A stretch of DNA of 64,000 bases from Paenibacillus lautus NBRC 15380 (lineage in GTDB: Bacteria > Bacillota > Bacilli > Paenibacillales > Paenibacillaceae), in NCBI RefSeq assembly GCF_004000945.1, contig NZ_BIMF01000005.1, positions 289,560 through 353,559 of the forward strand, given 5' to 3'. A program made the position numbers and the translations under genes. Below the pieces are notes generated by a model. It was not told the DNA's origin, made no database searches, and worked only from the letters and a program-made list of their open reading frames with translations. Positions 9,998 through 17,653 of the stretch are shown piece by piece (within the stretch, counting starts at the first letter, position 1; the number at the start of each line of letters is the position of its first letter).

Positions 9998-10648
9998 TTA
10001 TTTATTCACCTGGGACATAACTTCTTCAACGAAGTTGTCTTGTTTTTTCTCCAAGCCTTCGCCGAGTTCAAAACGAGCAAAACGACGGATGGAAATGTTC
10101 TCACCGATCGTGCTGATTTTTTCATTAAGCAGCGTGTTGATTGTTTTGTCAGGATCTTTGATGAAGGATTGCTCAAGCAAGCAATATTCTTCATAGTATT
10201 TGTTGATGCGGCCTTCAACCATTTTCTCAACGATTTTTTCAGGCTTGCCTTCGTTCAGAGCTTGGTTTTTCAAAATTTCTTTTTCTTTCTCAAGGTCTTC
10301 CGTTGGCACTTCTTCACGACGAACATATTTAGGATTTGCAGCGGCAATATGCATTGCGATATCGCGAGCAAACTCTTTGAATTGATCTGTTTTACCTACG
10401 AAGTCGGTTTCACAGTTGATTTCAACGAGAACGCCGATGCGTCCGCCGCCGTGAATATATGACTCTACAACGCCTTCAGTTGCAATACGACCCGCTTTGT
10501 TTGCTGCTGCAGACAAGCCTTTTTCGCGAAGTACTGCGATCGCTTTGTCGATATCACCATTTGTTTCATCCAGCGCTTTTTTGCAATCCAGCATGCCCGC
10601 GCCTGTTCTTTCGCGAAGTTCTTTTACCGCACTAGCTGTTACTGCCAT
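9998..10648 (-). CDS. tsf: Translation elongation factor Ts
   Basis: Guanine-nucleotide exchange factor that recycles EF-Tu. The N-terminal UBA-like signature [20 protein letters not shown] is followed by [14 protein letters not shown] and the core motif [17 protein letters not shown]. Length is 216 residues, the short Bacillus/Mycobacterium-like form. ATG 10648 has GGAGGG 7-8 bases upstream. It follows rpsB, the usual pairing, with a terminator-like hairpin in the 245-base gap. Confidence 0.97.
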   Translation of the reverse strand: MAVTASAVKELRERTGAGMLDCKKALDETNGDIDKAIAVLREKGLSAAANKAGRIATEGVVESYIHGGGRIGVLVEINCETDFVGKTDQFKEFARDIAMHIAAANPKYVRREEVPTEDLEKEKEILKNQALNEGKPEKIVEKMVEGRINKYYEEYCLLEQSFIKDPDKTINTLLNEKISTIGENISIRRFARFELGEGLEKKQDNFVEEVMSQVNK

Positions 10649-10814
10649 TAGAATTCCCTCCAAATTGGTATGATGAAGTTTTGCGTTTGGACCTCAAGAA
10701 AATCGTCTCTCTTTTCTCTACAAGATTCCAGACAGCATTAAGTAGTTGTTTTTCCCCTGCGATGCCAGGCTCCGAATTCCACACGTTATACGCACGTTAT
10801 CCGTTCTAACATCT

Positions 10815-10864
10815 TAAAAAAAGGGCAGTGAGAGGTTATACACCTACCAACCACCCTTTTCATT
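10815..10864 (-). terminator. Terminator or attenuator between rpsB and tsf
   Basis: AAAAGGG pairs with CCCTTTT across an inner AGGT/ACCT hairpin, followed on the minus strand by seven Ts. It lies about 30 bases after the rpsB stop. Partial termination would let ribosomal protein S2 be made in excess of EF-Ts, but that is inference. Confidence 0.6.
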
Positions 10865-10893
10865 TAATTCATGGTTTATACGTTTAATCCCGA

Positions 10894-11592
10894 TTAAGCA
10901 GTTGTTTCTTCGCCTTGGTGAGCTTCAACAACGGCATCGGCCATTTTACCAGTCAACAATTTAACAGCGCGGATCGCGTCATCGTTACCTGGGATTACAT
11001 AGTCGATTTCATCCGGATCACAGTTCGTATCAACGATACCAACGATTGGGATACCCAATTTGCGAGCTTCCGCTACTGCGATACGCTCTTTGCGAGGATC
11101 GATAACGAACAATGCGCTTGGAAGACCCTTCATGTTCTTGATACCGCCCAAGAATTTCTCAAGACGATCTTTCTCTTTGCGGAGAAGGATTACCTCTTTC
11201 TTAGGCAATACTTGGAACGTGCCGTCCTCTTCCCAAGTTTCGAGCTGCTTCAAGCGGTTGATACGCTTTTGGATCGTTTCGAAGTTAGTCAAAGTTCCGC
11301 CGAGCCAACGTTGGTTGATGTAGTACATGCCGCAACGCTCTGCTTCTTCCTTCACGGAATCTTGAGCTTGTTTTTTCGTGCCGACGAACAGGATTGTACC
11401 GTTCTCTCCAGCTACGCTTTTTACGAAGTTGAATGCTTCTTCAACTTTCTTGACCGTTTTTTGCAGGTCGATAATGTAGATACCGTTTCTTTCAGTGAAG
11501 ATAAATTTATCCATTTTCGGGTTCCAGCGACGAGTCTGGTGACCGAAGTGAACGCCAGCTTCCAAAAGCTGTTTCATGGAAATTACTGCCAT
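10894..11592 (-). CDS. rpsB: 30S ribosomal protein S2
   Basis: Structural protein of the small ribosomal subunit. The 232-residue protein has both family signatures: [20 protein letters not shown] at the N-terminus and the later [23 protein letters not shown] 11592 has AGGAGG 9 bases upstream. The 17 codons upstream in frame are leader, not protein. It has a strong promoter about 120 bases upstream and marks the boundary with the end of the fla/che operon. Confidence 0.98.
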   Translation of the reverse strand: MAVISMKQLLEAGVHFGHQTRRWNPKMDKFIFTERNGIYIIDLQKTVKKVEEAFNFVKSVAGENGTILFVGTKKQAQDSVKEEAERCGMYYINQRWLGGTLTNFETIQKRINRLKQLETWEEDGTFQVLPKKEVILLRKEKDRLEKFLGGIKNMKGLPSALFVIDPRKERIAVAEARKLGIPIVGIVDTNCDPDEIDYVIPGNDDAIRAVKLLTGKMADAVVEAHQGEETTA

Positions 11593-11717
11593 CTTCACGC
11601 ACCTCCTAAGTTTGGTTTTTGTGTGTCCCTCCGCCAAGATCATTTTTCATTAAGACTCCCAGTCCTGGAAGCACCCTTAACGAAATCACTCTAGCGTGTG
11701 TTTTAACACCGTCAATT

Positions 11718-11746
11718 ACTATAACATAACCATGGGCAGGTTGCAA
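11718..11746 (-). promoter_or_regulatory. Sigma-A promoter for rpsB
   Basis: Minus strand: TTGCAA (11746-11741), exact 17-base spacer, TATAGT (11723-11718) preceded by TG for an extended -10. The roughly 120-base leader that follows could hold an autoregulatory S2 site, but I recognise none. Confidence 0.75.
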
Positions 11747-11803
11747 TGTCTTTTGTGTGCTTGATCAGGTCCATTCTATCAACGGCTGCAAGCAGATCCC
11801 GCA

Positions 11804-11847
11804 AAGAAAAAAACCACTCTCAACCGAAGTGCTAGTTGGAGGGTTTT
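11804..11847 (-). terminator. Terminator at the end of the fla/che operon
   Basis: AAAACC-CTC-CAAC pairs with GTTG-GAG-GG-TTTT around the loop TAGCACTTCG, with two single-base bulges, followed on the minus strand by a T-run. The 5' arm covers the last codons of the MltG-like gene. It is the first clear terminator after flgB, some 31 kb upstream. Confidence 0.75.
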
Positions 11848-12434
11848 GTAGTGATCTTCGTGATGATCGAATTGTAGCTCTCACCTGCCGTGAACGAGTA
11901 TGTACCGCTCAGGATCCTGGTATTGATTTTATTCTCGGTAGCTTTAGTGATGAATGCCTGTTTGTTGTCAATGACGCCAGCATTCAAAAGACTGTTTGCC
12001 ACATCACTGAGATTGTTTCCGGATTGAATGTTAACTTTAATATGCGCTTCCGCTTTGGCAGGTGTTTTCGGCTCCGCCGGATTCGTCACCCGGGGAGATT
12101 CCTGTTTCTTATCCACGCCTGTTTCAGGCTTCTCCGGCTGCTGCGGTGCTTCCGGCTTTTCCGTCCCCGTCCTCTGTGCAGGATCGGCTCCTTCGGACTC
12201 ACCAGCGCCAGCAGAAAGCCGTTTCTCTTCCCACTGCTCCGCTGTCAACAGTTCTTCCGAGCCTTCGAAAACTTGCATATCCATGGCTTCCGCTGCAGCC
12301 ATCAGCTGCTCCTTCGTTAATTCCTCCGTCGTTGCTGCGGTGGTGCCTTGACCGATCCACATCAGCTGAAGCAGCACCGCGCCGATCACGAGACCGCTCC
12401 CCAGGCCCATCATAAATGTACGGTTCTTGATCAC
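11832..12434 (-). CDS. Membrane-anchored MltG/YceG-like protein lacking the catalytic domain
   Basis: A 200-residue protein with an N-terminal membrane anchor (about residues 8-27), a Glu/Pro/Lys-rich linker (about 36-130) and a C-terminal domain of about 65 residues (VNIQSGNNLSDVANSLLNAG, then VIDNKQAFI and SGTYSFTAGESYNSIITKIT). That domain resembles the LysM-like N-terminal subdomain of endolytic transglycosylase MltG. The MltG catalytic domain is absent, so it probably binds and does not cut peptidoglycan; this is inference. Start GTG 12434 overlaps the stop of the SwrB-like gene (GTGA). It is the last gene of the fla/che operon. Confidence 0.7.
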   Translation of the reverse strand: MIKNRTFMMGLGSGLVIGAVLLQLMWIGQGTTAATTEELTKEQLMAAAEAMDMQVFEGSEELLTAEQWEEKRLSAGAGESEGADPAQRTGTEKPEAPQQPEKPETGVDKKQESPRVTNPAEPKTPAKAEAHIKVNIQSGNNLSDVANSLLNAGVIDNKQAFITKATENKINTRILSGTYSFTAGESYNSIITKITTKPSN

Positions 12435-12976
12435 ACGGATTCCTCCTGTTTGGCCAACTGGATAATAAGTTGAACTTCGCCTCGCTGAAGCCCCGTGGTC
12501 TTGGCAATCATATCGATGGACTTTCCTTGTTCATATAGATCAAACAGCTCCGTGTATCTGGATTTGATGGAATGGACAGGAGGTGCAGGTTCAACCTCGG
12601 AAGCCGCTGCAGCCGCTCCTGCAGACAATGAATCGGCCTCGGCGGCTTGCGCCAGCTTCTCTTCCGCCGTTCGAATTCGCGTTTGCGAATCGGTCATTTT
12701 CTGCTCCATGGCCAGCATGCGCTGCCGCAAATCACTGACCTGCTCTTGATGTGCTTGCTGCTTGGCATCAAGTTCTTTCTTCATCTGACTAACCAGTTCC
12801 ACCAGCTGTTCGTTCTCATTCTGGATTTCCGCCATATATCCTTCAAGCGTGTTCTCCACTTCTTTGACAACCCGCTCGCTGGACACGGTCTCTTCACGGC
12901 GTTTCGGCAGCATAAAAGCATACAGCACGGCGGCAATGCCAAGCAGCACGATATATATCCATGGTTTCAAATCCAT
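12431..12976 (-). CDS. SwrB-like membrane protein (DUF6115 type)
   Basis: 181 residues: one N-terminal membrane helix (WIYIVLLGIAAVLYAFMLP), a long Glu/Gln-rich coiled coil (about 30-110), and a C-terminal helix-turn-helix-like module (YTELFDLYEQGKSIDMIAKT then TGLQRGEVQLIIQLAKQ). B. subtilis SwrB, which promotes flagellar export-apparatus activation, has the same layout and the same place after sigD. Here fapA-like and a 103-residue gene intervene. The homology is inferred from architecture and position. Confidence 0.65.
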   Translation of the reverse strand: MDLKPWIYIVLLGIAAVLYAFMLPKRREETVSSERVVKEVENTLEGYMAEIQNENEQLVELVSQMKKELDAKQQAHQEQVSDLRQRMLAMEQKMTDSQTRIRTAEEKLAQAAEADSLSAGAAAAASEVEPAPPVHSIKSRYTELFDLYEQGKSIDMIAKTTGLQRGEVQLIIQLAKQEESV

Positions 12977-13001
12977 TAACTCCTTTGTGCCTATAAATTA
13001 T

Positions 13002-13313
13002 CTAGAGCGAAACATCGAAATTTTTGCCTTTATAGGGATGCTCTGCCGGCTGCTCCACGATCTCGCCCGATTCCGCCGTTCCCCGGCCTTGCTGCTGCCC
13101 AGAGGATTGACGACTCCCGTCATCGCGCACGGCTGTTTCCGCCGTCTCACTCACTTCCGTGCTTCGCTGGGCTTCCGCACGGCTGTTCTTGTTTAACTCA
13201 CCCGCAAGCAGCGTCTGATCATTCATCGGGCGCTGCTGGGTTTCATTATGCATCTTGCCCGCTTCATTGGTTCTGGGGACCGCAATTTGCATCTCAACCG
13301 ATTTCAAACTCAA
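13002..13313 (-). CDS. Small conserved fla/che-operon protein, function unknown
   Basis: 103 residues, soluble and hydrophilic. The N-terminus (SLKSVEMQIAVPRTNEAGK) and C-terminus (EHPYKGKNFDVSL) look ordered and conserved, while the middle is low-complexity Gln/Glu/Ser/Arg. TTG 13313 is chosen because GAGGTG lies 6 bases upstream; the frame extends to 13352 but those codons lie against the end of the fapA-like gene. I believe similar small proteins with a PYKG-like tail occur beside sigD in other Bacilli, from memory. No domain identifies a role; its place between FapA-like and SwrB-like genes suggests motility. Confidence 0.6.
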   Translation of the reverse strand: MSLKSVEMQIAVPRTNEAGKMHNETQQRPMNDQTLLAGELNKNSRAEAQRSTEVSETAETAVRDDGSRQSSGQQQGRGTAESGEIVEQPAEHPYKGKNFDVSL

Positions 13314-13372
13314 TGGAATCACCTCATGATATAGGATCATGTCCACAAGCATTTAACACGTATGTTCTATCC

Positions 13373-14782
13373 CTACAAGAGCGGCACCATGGTGATATCC
13401 CCTTCATGATAGTAAAAAGAAACCCGCTGCGTGGGGTCCTTAACAAAGCGGGTATACCGCCCTATGACAATTTTGGCTCCGCCGTAGATCGTCTTTACCA
13501 CATTCACTCTTGCTTTGCCGGTATCCTCAAGCATCTTCTCGATTTCCAGCATTCGGTCCTTAATATCGGCTTGTTCTGCCATGTTGGATTTCTTGGTTGC
13601 ATTCAGCTTGATTCGCAGCGCCAACTTGTCTGGCGACAATTGACCCGAGGAAGCTAACTGATTCAGGAGATAAAGCGCTTTATCGGTTTTGTCCATACTT
13701 TCTAATGACTGCTTCAATTGGGCTCTAAGATCTGCCAGTTCATTCCGCAGCTCGGGCAGCACACCAACTTCAACTACGGTAGCCGTCGACATGCTGTTTC
13801 CGATCGTTCGGGCAACCACTTTTTCCCCCGCCTGCAAAATGCCGCCTACCACAAGGCCCTTCATACCGTTGCATTCGATATTCTGGACCGCCCGGATATT
13901 GGAGTGCATGATGCTCTGCGAGACGAATACGCTAGCACCGGCGATGACGTTTCCATCCTGGATGAACGAGCTTTTGACATCCTGACCCGCCTTTACATAA
14001 CCCTTGTTGTAACCGATGATTCCGCCGGATATATCGATCGAACCTTCAGCCTCCAGCTCGGCTCCCTCCACAAAGCCAGTGACTCGGATATCCCCTGCTG
14101 CCTTGATTCTGAAACCGGTAAGCACATTGCCGCGAATGACCACCGTACCGACAAAGTCGATATTGCCTATACTGTAATCAACATCCCCGTTAATCTCATA
14201 TACCGGAAACACATTGATTTTTCCCTTTTCCGTTTTGGTGAGGAGTCCGTCAAGCGCAGCGTACATTGCAGTTTTCTCCGCGTTAACAACAACGTTCTTC
14301 CCAACCTTGAAATGAGCTTCCTTTCCCGGTTTGCTCGGAATCTCCTCTCCGGTCACCGCAGTTCCGGGGACTCCCTTCGTTGGGGGGATTCGGTTGGCAA
14401 GCAGCTGCCCCTTCTTTACATTATTTAAACGAATCACTTCTTTATAATCCACTTTGCCATCTTCGATCTCCAGCGGCTTCAGATTCGTCTCATTCCCAAA
14501 ATTAACGGTAAATTCGATTCTGCCGTTCTGTCCGTGCACAGGTTCCGTTCCCATGGCAATCGGCGTTCTACTATATTGATATTCCTCCGCATGATCTGCG
14601 ATTCGCCGCAACGTATCATGTTGAAGTCCATATCGTACCTCGTGACTTCTCAGAAATTGCTCAAGAGCTTCTACAGAGCAAGAGAAATCCTTCTCCCACT
14701 TGGTGAACTGTATATAGGCGACGACCTTGTCATCCGATAGCGTAACGCTAAAGTACTGATCCAATGCATAATCTACAGACAA
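13373..14782 (-). CDS. fapA: FapA-family protein (DUF342), flagellar assembly protein A type
   Basis: 469 residues. The N-terminal part leads to a core of parallel beta-helix-like repeats rich in Gly, Val and Ile (VDYSIGNIDFVGTVVIRGNV, then GDIRVTGFVEGAELEAEGSI), followed by a C-terminal coiled coil (about 340-430). Members are linked to flagellar assembly, and in some bacteria to cell-surface functions, but the biochemistry is unsettled. TTG 14782 is chosen (AAGGGGG 8 bases upstream), giving MSVDYALDQYF; ATG 14800 lacks a ribosome site. It directly follows sigD. Confidence 0.8.
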   Translation of the reverse strand: MSVDYALDQYFSVTLSDDKVVAYIQFTKWEKDFSCSVEALEQFLRSHEVRYGLQHDTLRRIADHAEEYQYSRTPIAMGTEPVHGQNGRIEFTVNFGNETNLKPLEIEDGKVDYKEVIRLNNVKKGQLLANRIPPTKGVPGTAVTGEEIPSKPGKEAHFKVGKNVVVNAEKTAMYAALDGLLTKTEKGKINVFPVYEINGDVDYSIGNIDFVGTVVIRGNVLTGFRIKAAGDIRVTGFVEGAELEAEGSIDISGGIIGYNKGYVKAGQDVKSSFIQDGNVIAGASVFVSQSIMHSNIRAVQNIECNGMKGLVVGGILQAGEKVVARTIGNSMSTATVVEVGVLPELRNELADLRAQLKQSLESMDKTDKALYLLNQLASSGQLSPDKLALRIKLNATKKSNMAEQADIKDRMLEIEKMLEDTGKARVNVVKTIYGGAKIVIGRYTRFVKDPTQRVSFYYHEGDITMVPLL

Positions 14783-14812
14783 TCCAGGAACCCCCTTCAT
14801 AAATGGCAAGCG

Positions 14813-15601
14813 TCAATCGTTTTGCATCAGCAAATCCCGATCTTTATCGAGCGCGCCCCGAAGTCTCAATATCGCTTTGGAATGAAGCTGAGATATTCGT
14901 GAAGGTGATAGCGACATCACTTCAGCAATTTCACTGAGTGATAAATCCTCATAATATAATAAGGAAACTACGGTCCGCTCTTTCGGGGTCAATTTACCGA
15001 TACCCTTCATCAGGGCTTCTCGCAGGTAAAATTCATGGACCTTATGATCCGGATTCTTCGCTTTCTCATCAACCAGGAGCGACATTCGGGTCTCAGACTC
15101 CTCCTCGCGGATCGGATCCTCCAGAGATGTCAATGTCATGACCGCTACTTCCTGCAGCATGTGCCGGAACTCCTTCTCGGTCACGTCAAGGTAATCACTC
15201 ATCTCGGAATCACTGACGCTGCGTAAATACTTCTGTTCCAACTGCTGATATGCAGTTTCAATCTTCTTCGCCTTCTCGCGGACGGAACGAGGCACCCAGT
15301 CCCCTTGACGCAGCGAGTCCAGAATGGCCCCACGCACACGCCAAGAAGCATAGGTTTCGAATTGCAGCCCTCGTTTGTAATCAAACTTCTCGATAGCGTC
15401 AATCAGACCCATTACCCCATTGCTGGCCAAATCTCCCTTAGAAACGTTCTTCGGAAGACCGATGGCCAAACGGCTTGAAACATAGTCAACGATGTGCAAA
15501 TGATATTCGATTAGTTTCTTCTTCGCTTCATGGTCTCCATCTTCCTTCCATGCGCTCCATAAATCCGCATGATTTAGCACAGAAGCTTTACGTTCGTCCA
15601 A
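14813..15601 (-). CDS. sigD: RNA polymerase sigma factor SigD (FliA/sigma-28)
   Basis: Directs transcription of late flagellar, autolysin and chemotaxis genes. The 262-residue protein has region 2 (YHLHIVDYVSSRLAIGLPKN and the -10-binding FDYKRGLQFETYASWRVRGA), region 3 and region 4 helix-turn-helix (LTPKERTVVSLLYYEDLSLS then EIAEVMSLSPSRISQLHSKA). Start TTG 15601 has GGAGGG 9 bases upstream. As in B. subtilis it is near the 3' end of the fla/che operon, where its level depends on how far transcription proceeds. No anti-sigma FlgM gene is in this window. Confidence 0.96.
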   Translation of the reverse strand: MDERKASVLNHADLWSAWKEDGDHEAKKKLIEYHLHIVDYVSSRLAIGLPKNVSKGDLASNGVMGLIDAIEKFDYKRGLQFETYASWRVRGAILDSLRQGDWVPRSVREKAKKIETAYQQLEQKYLRSVSDSEMSDYLDVTEKEFRHMLQEVAVMTLTSLEDPIREEESETRMSLLVDEKAKNPDHKVHEFYLREALMKGIGKLTPKERTVVSLLYYEDLSLSEIAEVMSLSPSRISQLHSKAILRLRGALDKDRDLLMQND

Positions 15602-15616
15602 TTGCCTTCACCCTCC

Positions 15617-16018
15617 TTATTCTTCCGTAAGGTGACGAACGGCCTTGGCCAGTTCTTCGGGTTCTTTCGTTGAAACCAGCTTAGGAGGATTTAGCGGTAC
15701 AAAGTCTCCATTCTCTTTGCTGCTGGATTCGGAATGGATTAAATCCATCAATTCCCGATCCTCATCAGGGGTGGATAAATCAAGAACAGTTCCTCGGTTT
15801 TGCTCCCGCTGCGTGTCGTCGTCCCCTTGAACAGTGGCTCGCGGACCCGTAATGGCAGCAAACATCCAATTCAACAGGAACGCCAGGAGAAACCAAATCG
15901 CACATGCAATGAGAGCCCGATACATGCTAGTCATCCACAGATTGTTACGTATGGAGAAAATAAATGTGAACACAAATCCGACAATTCCAGTCATCAGATA
16001 AAAACGGAGTTTTCCCAT
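15617..16018 (-). CDS. Small two-helix membrane protein between cheD and sigD
   Basis: 133 residues: two membrane helices near the N-terminus (about 5-24 and 34-55), then a soluble, acidic C-terminal tail of about 75 residues (LDLSTPDEDRELMDLIHSES and EPEELAKAVRHLTEE). No family is recognised. It starts at ATG 16018, 4 bases after the cheD stop, so it is almost certainly co-translated with the chemotaxis genes. B. subtilis has no gene here. A role in sigD or motility control is guesswork from position. Confidence 0.7.
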   Translation of the reverse strand: MGKLRFYLMTGIVGFVFTFIFSIRNNLWMTSMYRALIACAIWFLLAFLLNWMFAAITGPRATVQGDDDTQREQNRGTVLDLSTPDEDRELMDLIHSESSSKENGDFVPLNPPKLVSTKEPEELAKAVRHLTEE

Positions 16019-16021
16019 TAG

Positions 16022-16519
16022 CTACAATTCCTTTATGCCCTTTTGTACGCTTCGTATTGTAAACTTACCCGTTGTACAGTCCAACTCAACGGTTCTTCCG
16101 TAATTTCCTCCGGTATCCTCGGCAATTAGCGCAATCCCCATCTGCTCGAGCCCAGCCTTGCAAGACTCCACATTACGAGGTCCAATGCGCATGGTATCAC
16201 CGGATCCGGCAAAAGCAAACATTTGAGCTCCCCCTGCCATTTTGGCTACCATACGTGCCGGAGAAGCACCCAAATTCCTCATCTTGTTCAACAGGATCGG
16301 AAGAGCCGTATCGGCGTATTTTGCCAGATTCAGCTGCCCTTCTCTGGCGATCGCTGAAGATGGAAGCATCACATGCGCCATTCCACCAATCTTCGTCACC
16401 GGATCATACAACGTCAGTCCGACGCACGAGCCGAGTCCCGTTGTTCGCAAAATACCGTTTGGACCTGCGACGTTCAGATCCGCCATGGCTACTTTCACTA
16501 TGCTTTGTTCTTCAATCAT
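16022..16519 (-). CDS. cheD: Chemoreceptor glutamine deamidase CheD
   Basis: Deamidates glutamines of chemoreceptors and binds CheC in the Bacillus adaptation system. The 165-residue protein has the catalytic triad region: GLGSCVGLTLYDP with Cys32, and GGMAHVMLP with His49, plus IGPRNVESCKAGLEQMGI. It overlaps the 3' end of cheC by 8 bases, so the binding partners are translationally coupled. Confidence 0.96.
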   Translation of the reverse strand: MIEEQSIVKVAMADLNVAGPNGILRTTGLGSCVGLTLYDPVTKIGGMAHVMLPSSAIAREGQLNLAKYADTALPILLNKMRNLGASPARMVAKMAGGAQMFAFAGSGDTMRIGPRNVESCKAGLEQMGIALIAEDTGGNYGRTVELDCTTGKFTIRSVQKGIKEL

Positions 16520-17138
16520 GCTCTAAAGGCACTCCTAAAGCTTCGAAAATTTGAGCAAATGATTGTGGATCAGGTATCAGGAAGAACTGGCCTTCCACCT
16601 CGTTCTGCCCTTCTAGGAACGTCGTGTTGATTAAGAGGGCATCGTCTCCCATTTCTCCGAACTGCAGCAGTCCATAACTTAAGATGGCACCTGCCATATC
16701 CATTGCGAGAGCCGGCACCGTAGGTGTCATGGACAGATTGGTCAAATCAGCGAGCGACGATAAGTACGAGCCTGACAATATGTTTCCGATCTCGCATAAT
16801 GCGGACTGCTCCATCTCGGAGAATTGCTCCTCATCCGAAACTTCAAAACCCGCCAGATTCTGCAGCAAATTCTTCCCGGCTTCCGGACTCATAATAAAGA
16901 AGAGATTGCCCGGCGCACTGCCTTCTACCCTTAAAAATACGGCAAGAACGAGTTGTTCGCTCCCCCCTACACTTTCAGCAATCTGTTCAAACGGCAGGAG
17001 TTGAACTTTTGGAACAGCCATATCAATAGGTTTGTTAAGCAAGCGGGAGAGGGCGGTTGCCGCATTGCCCGCTCCGATGTTTCCTACTTCCTTCAAAACA
17101 TCCATTTTGATTTCCTTGCCATGCTTAAACAGCTCCAC
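16512..17138 (-). CDS. cheC: CheY-P phosphatase CheC
   Basis: Removes phosphate from CheY-P and forms a complex with CheD. 208 residues. Two copies of the phosphatase motif are visible: KEVGNIGAGNAATALSRLL near residue 16 and CEIGNILSGSYLSSL near residue 115, both with the Glu and Asn pair required for activity. Start GTG 17138 lies just after cheW. Confidence 0.96.
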   Translation of the reverse strand: MELFKHGKEIKMDVLKEVGNIGAGNAATALSRLLNKPIDMAVPKVQLLPFEQIAESVGGSEQLVLAVFLRVEGSAPGNLFFIMSPEAGKNLLQNLAGFEVSDEEQFSEMEQSALCEIGNILSGSYLSSLADLTNLSMTPTVPALAMDMAGAILSYGLLQFGEMGDDALLINTTFLEGQNEVEGQFFLIPDPQSFAQIFEALGVPLEHD

Positions 17139-17141
17139 TGT

Positions 17142-17603
17142 CTACTCCTCAAGGCCTTCCAACTGAATAATCTCACTCTTGTTCAGCACTTCGGACAGAT
17201 TCAGCATAACGAGAAGGCGCTCCTCTCCTACCTTCGCGACACCGCGAAGATATTTCGCTTTAATTCCGCCGACCACCTCAGGTGGAGAGTCAATGCTGTC
17301 CGTATTCAGATCGATTACATCACTGGCGGAATCCACGATAAAGCCTACCTGCATGTCATTGACCGCTACGATGATTACCCGCGTTTGATCGGTTGCTTCA
17401 ACCTCGTCCAATCCAAAACGGCCGCGCAAATTAATTACAGGGATGACAACACCTCGAAGATTAATAACCCCTTTTACGAAAGCATAGGTCTTGGGAACAC
17501 GCGTAATGGGCATCATTCGCTCAATGGTCTGAACCTTGTCTACCTCGATGCCGTATTCTTCCTCGCCAAGTTTAAAGACAATAACCTTGATTTCTTCTCC
17601 CAT
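17142..17603 (-). CDS. cheW: Chemotaxis coupling protein CheW
   Basis: Adaptor that joins chemoreceptors to CheA in membrane arrays. 153 residues of a single CheW domain (KVIVFKLGEEEYGIEVDKVQ, VKGVINLRGVVIPVINLRGR and DSASDVIDL). ATG 17603 has GGAGG about 8 bases upstream. It lies between cheA and cheC. Confidence 0.97.
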   Translation of the reverse strand: MGEEIKVIVFKLGEEEYGIEVDKVQTIERMMPITRVPKTYAFVKGVINLRGVVIPVINLRGRFGLDEVEATDQTRVIIVAVNDMQVGFIVDSASDVIDLNTDSIDSPPEVVGGIKAKYLRGVAKVGEERLLVMLNLSEVLNKSEIIQLEGLEE

Positions 17604-17653
17604 GATAAGTCCTCCTTCAAAATGTGTGGCCTGCCGTGCGTAATAGCAACCCT

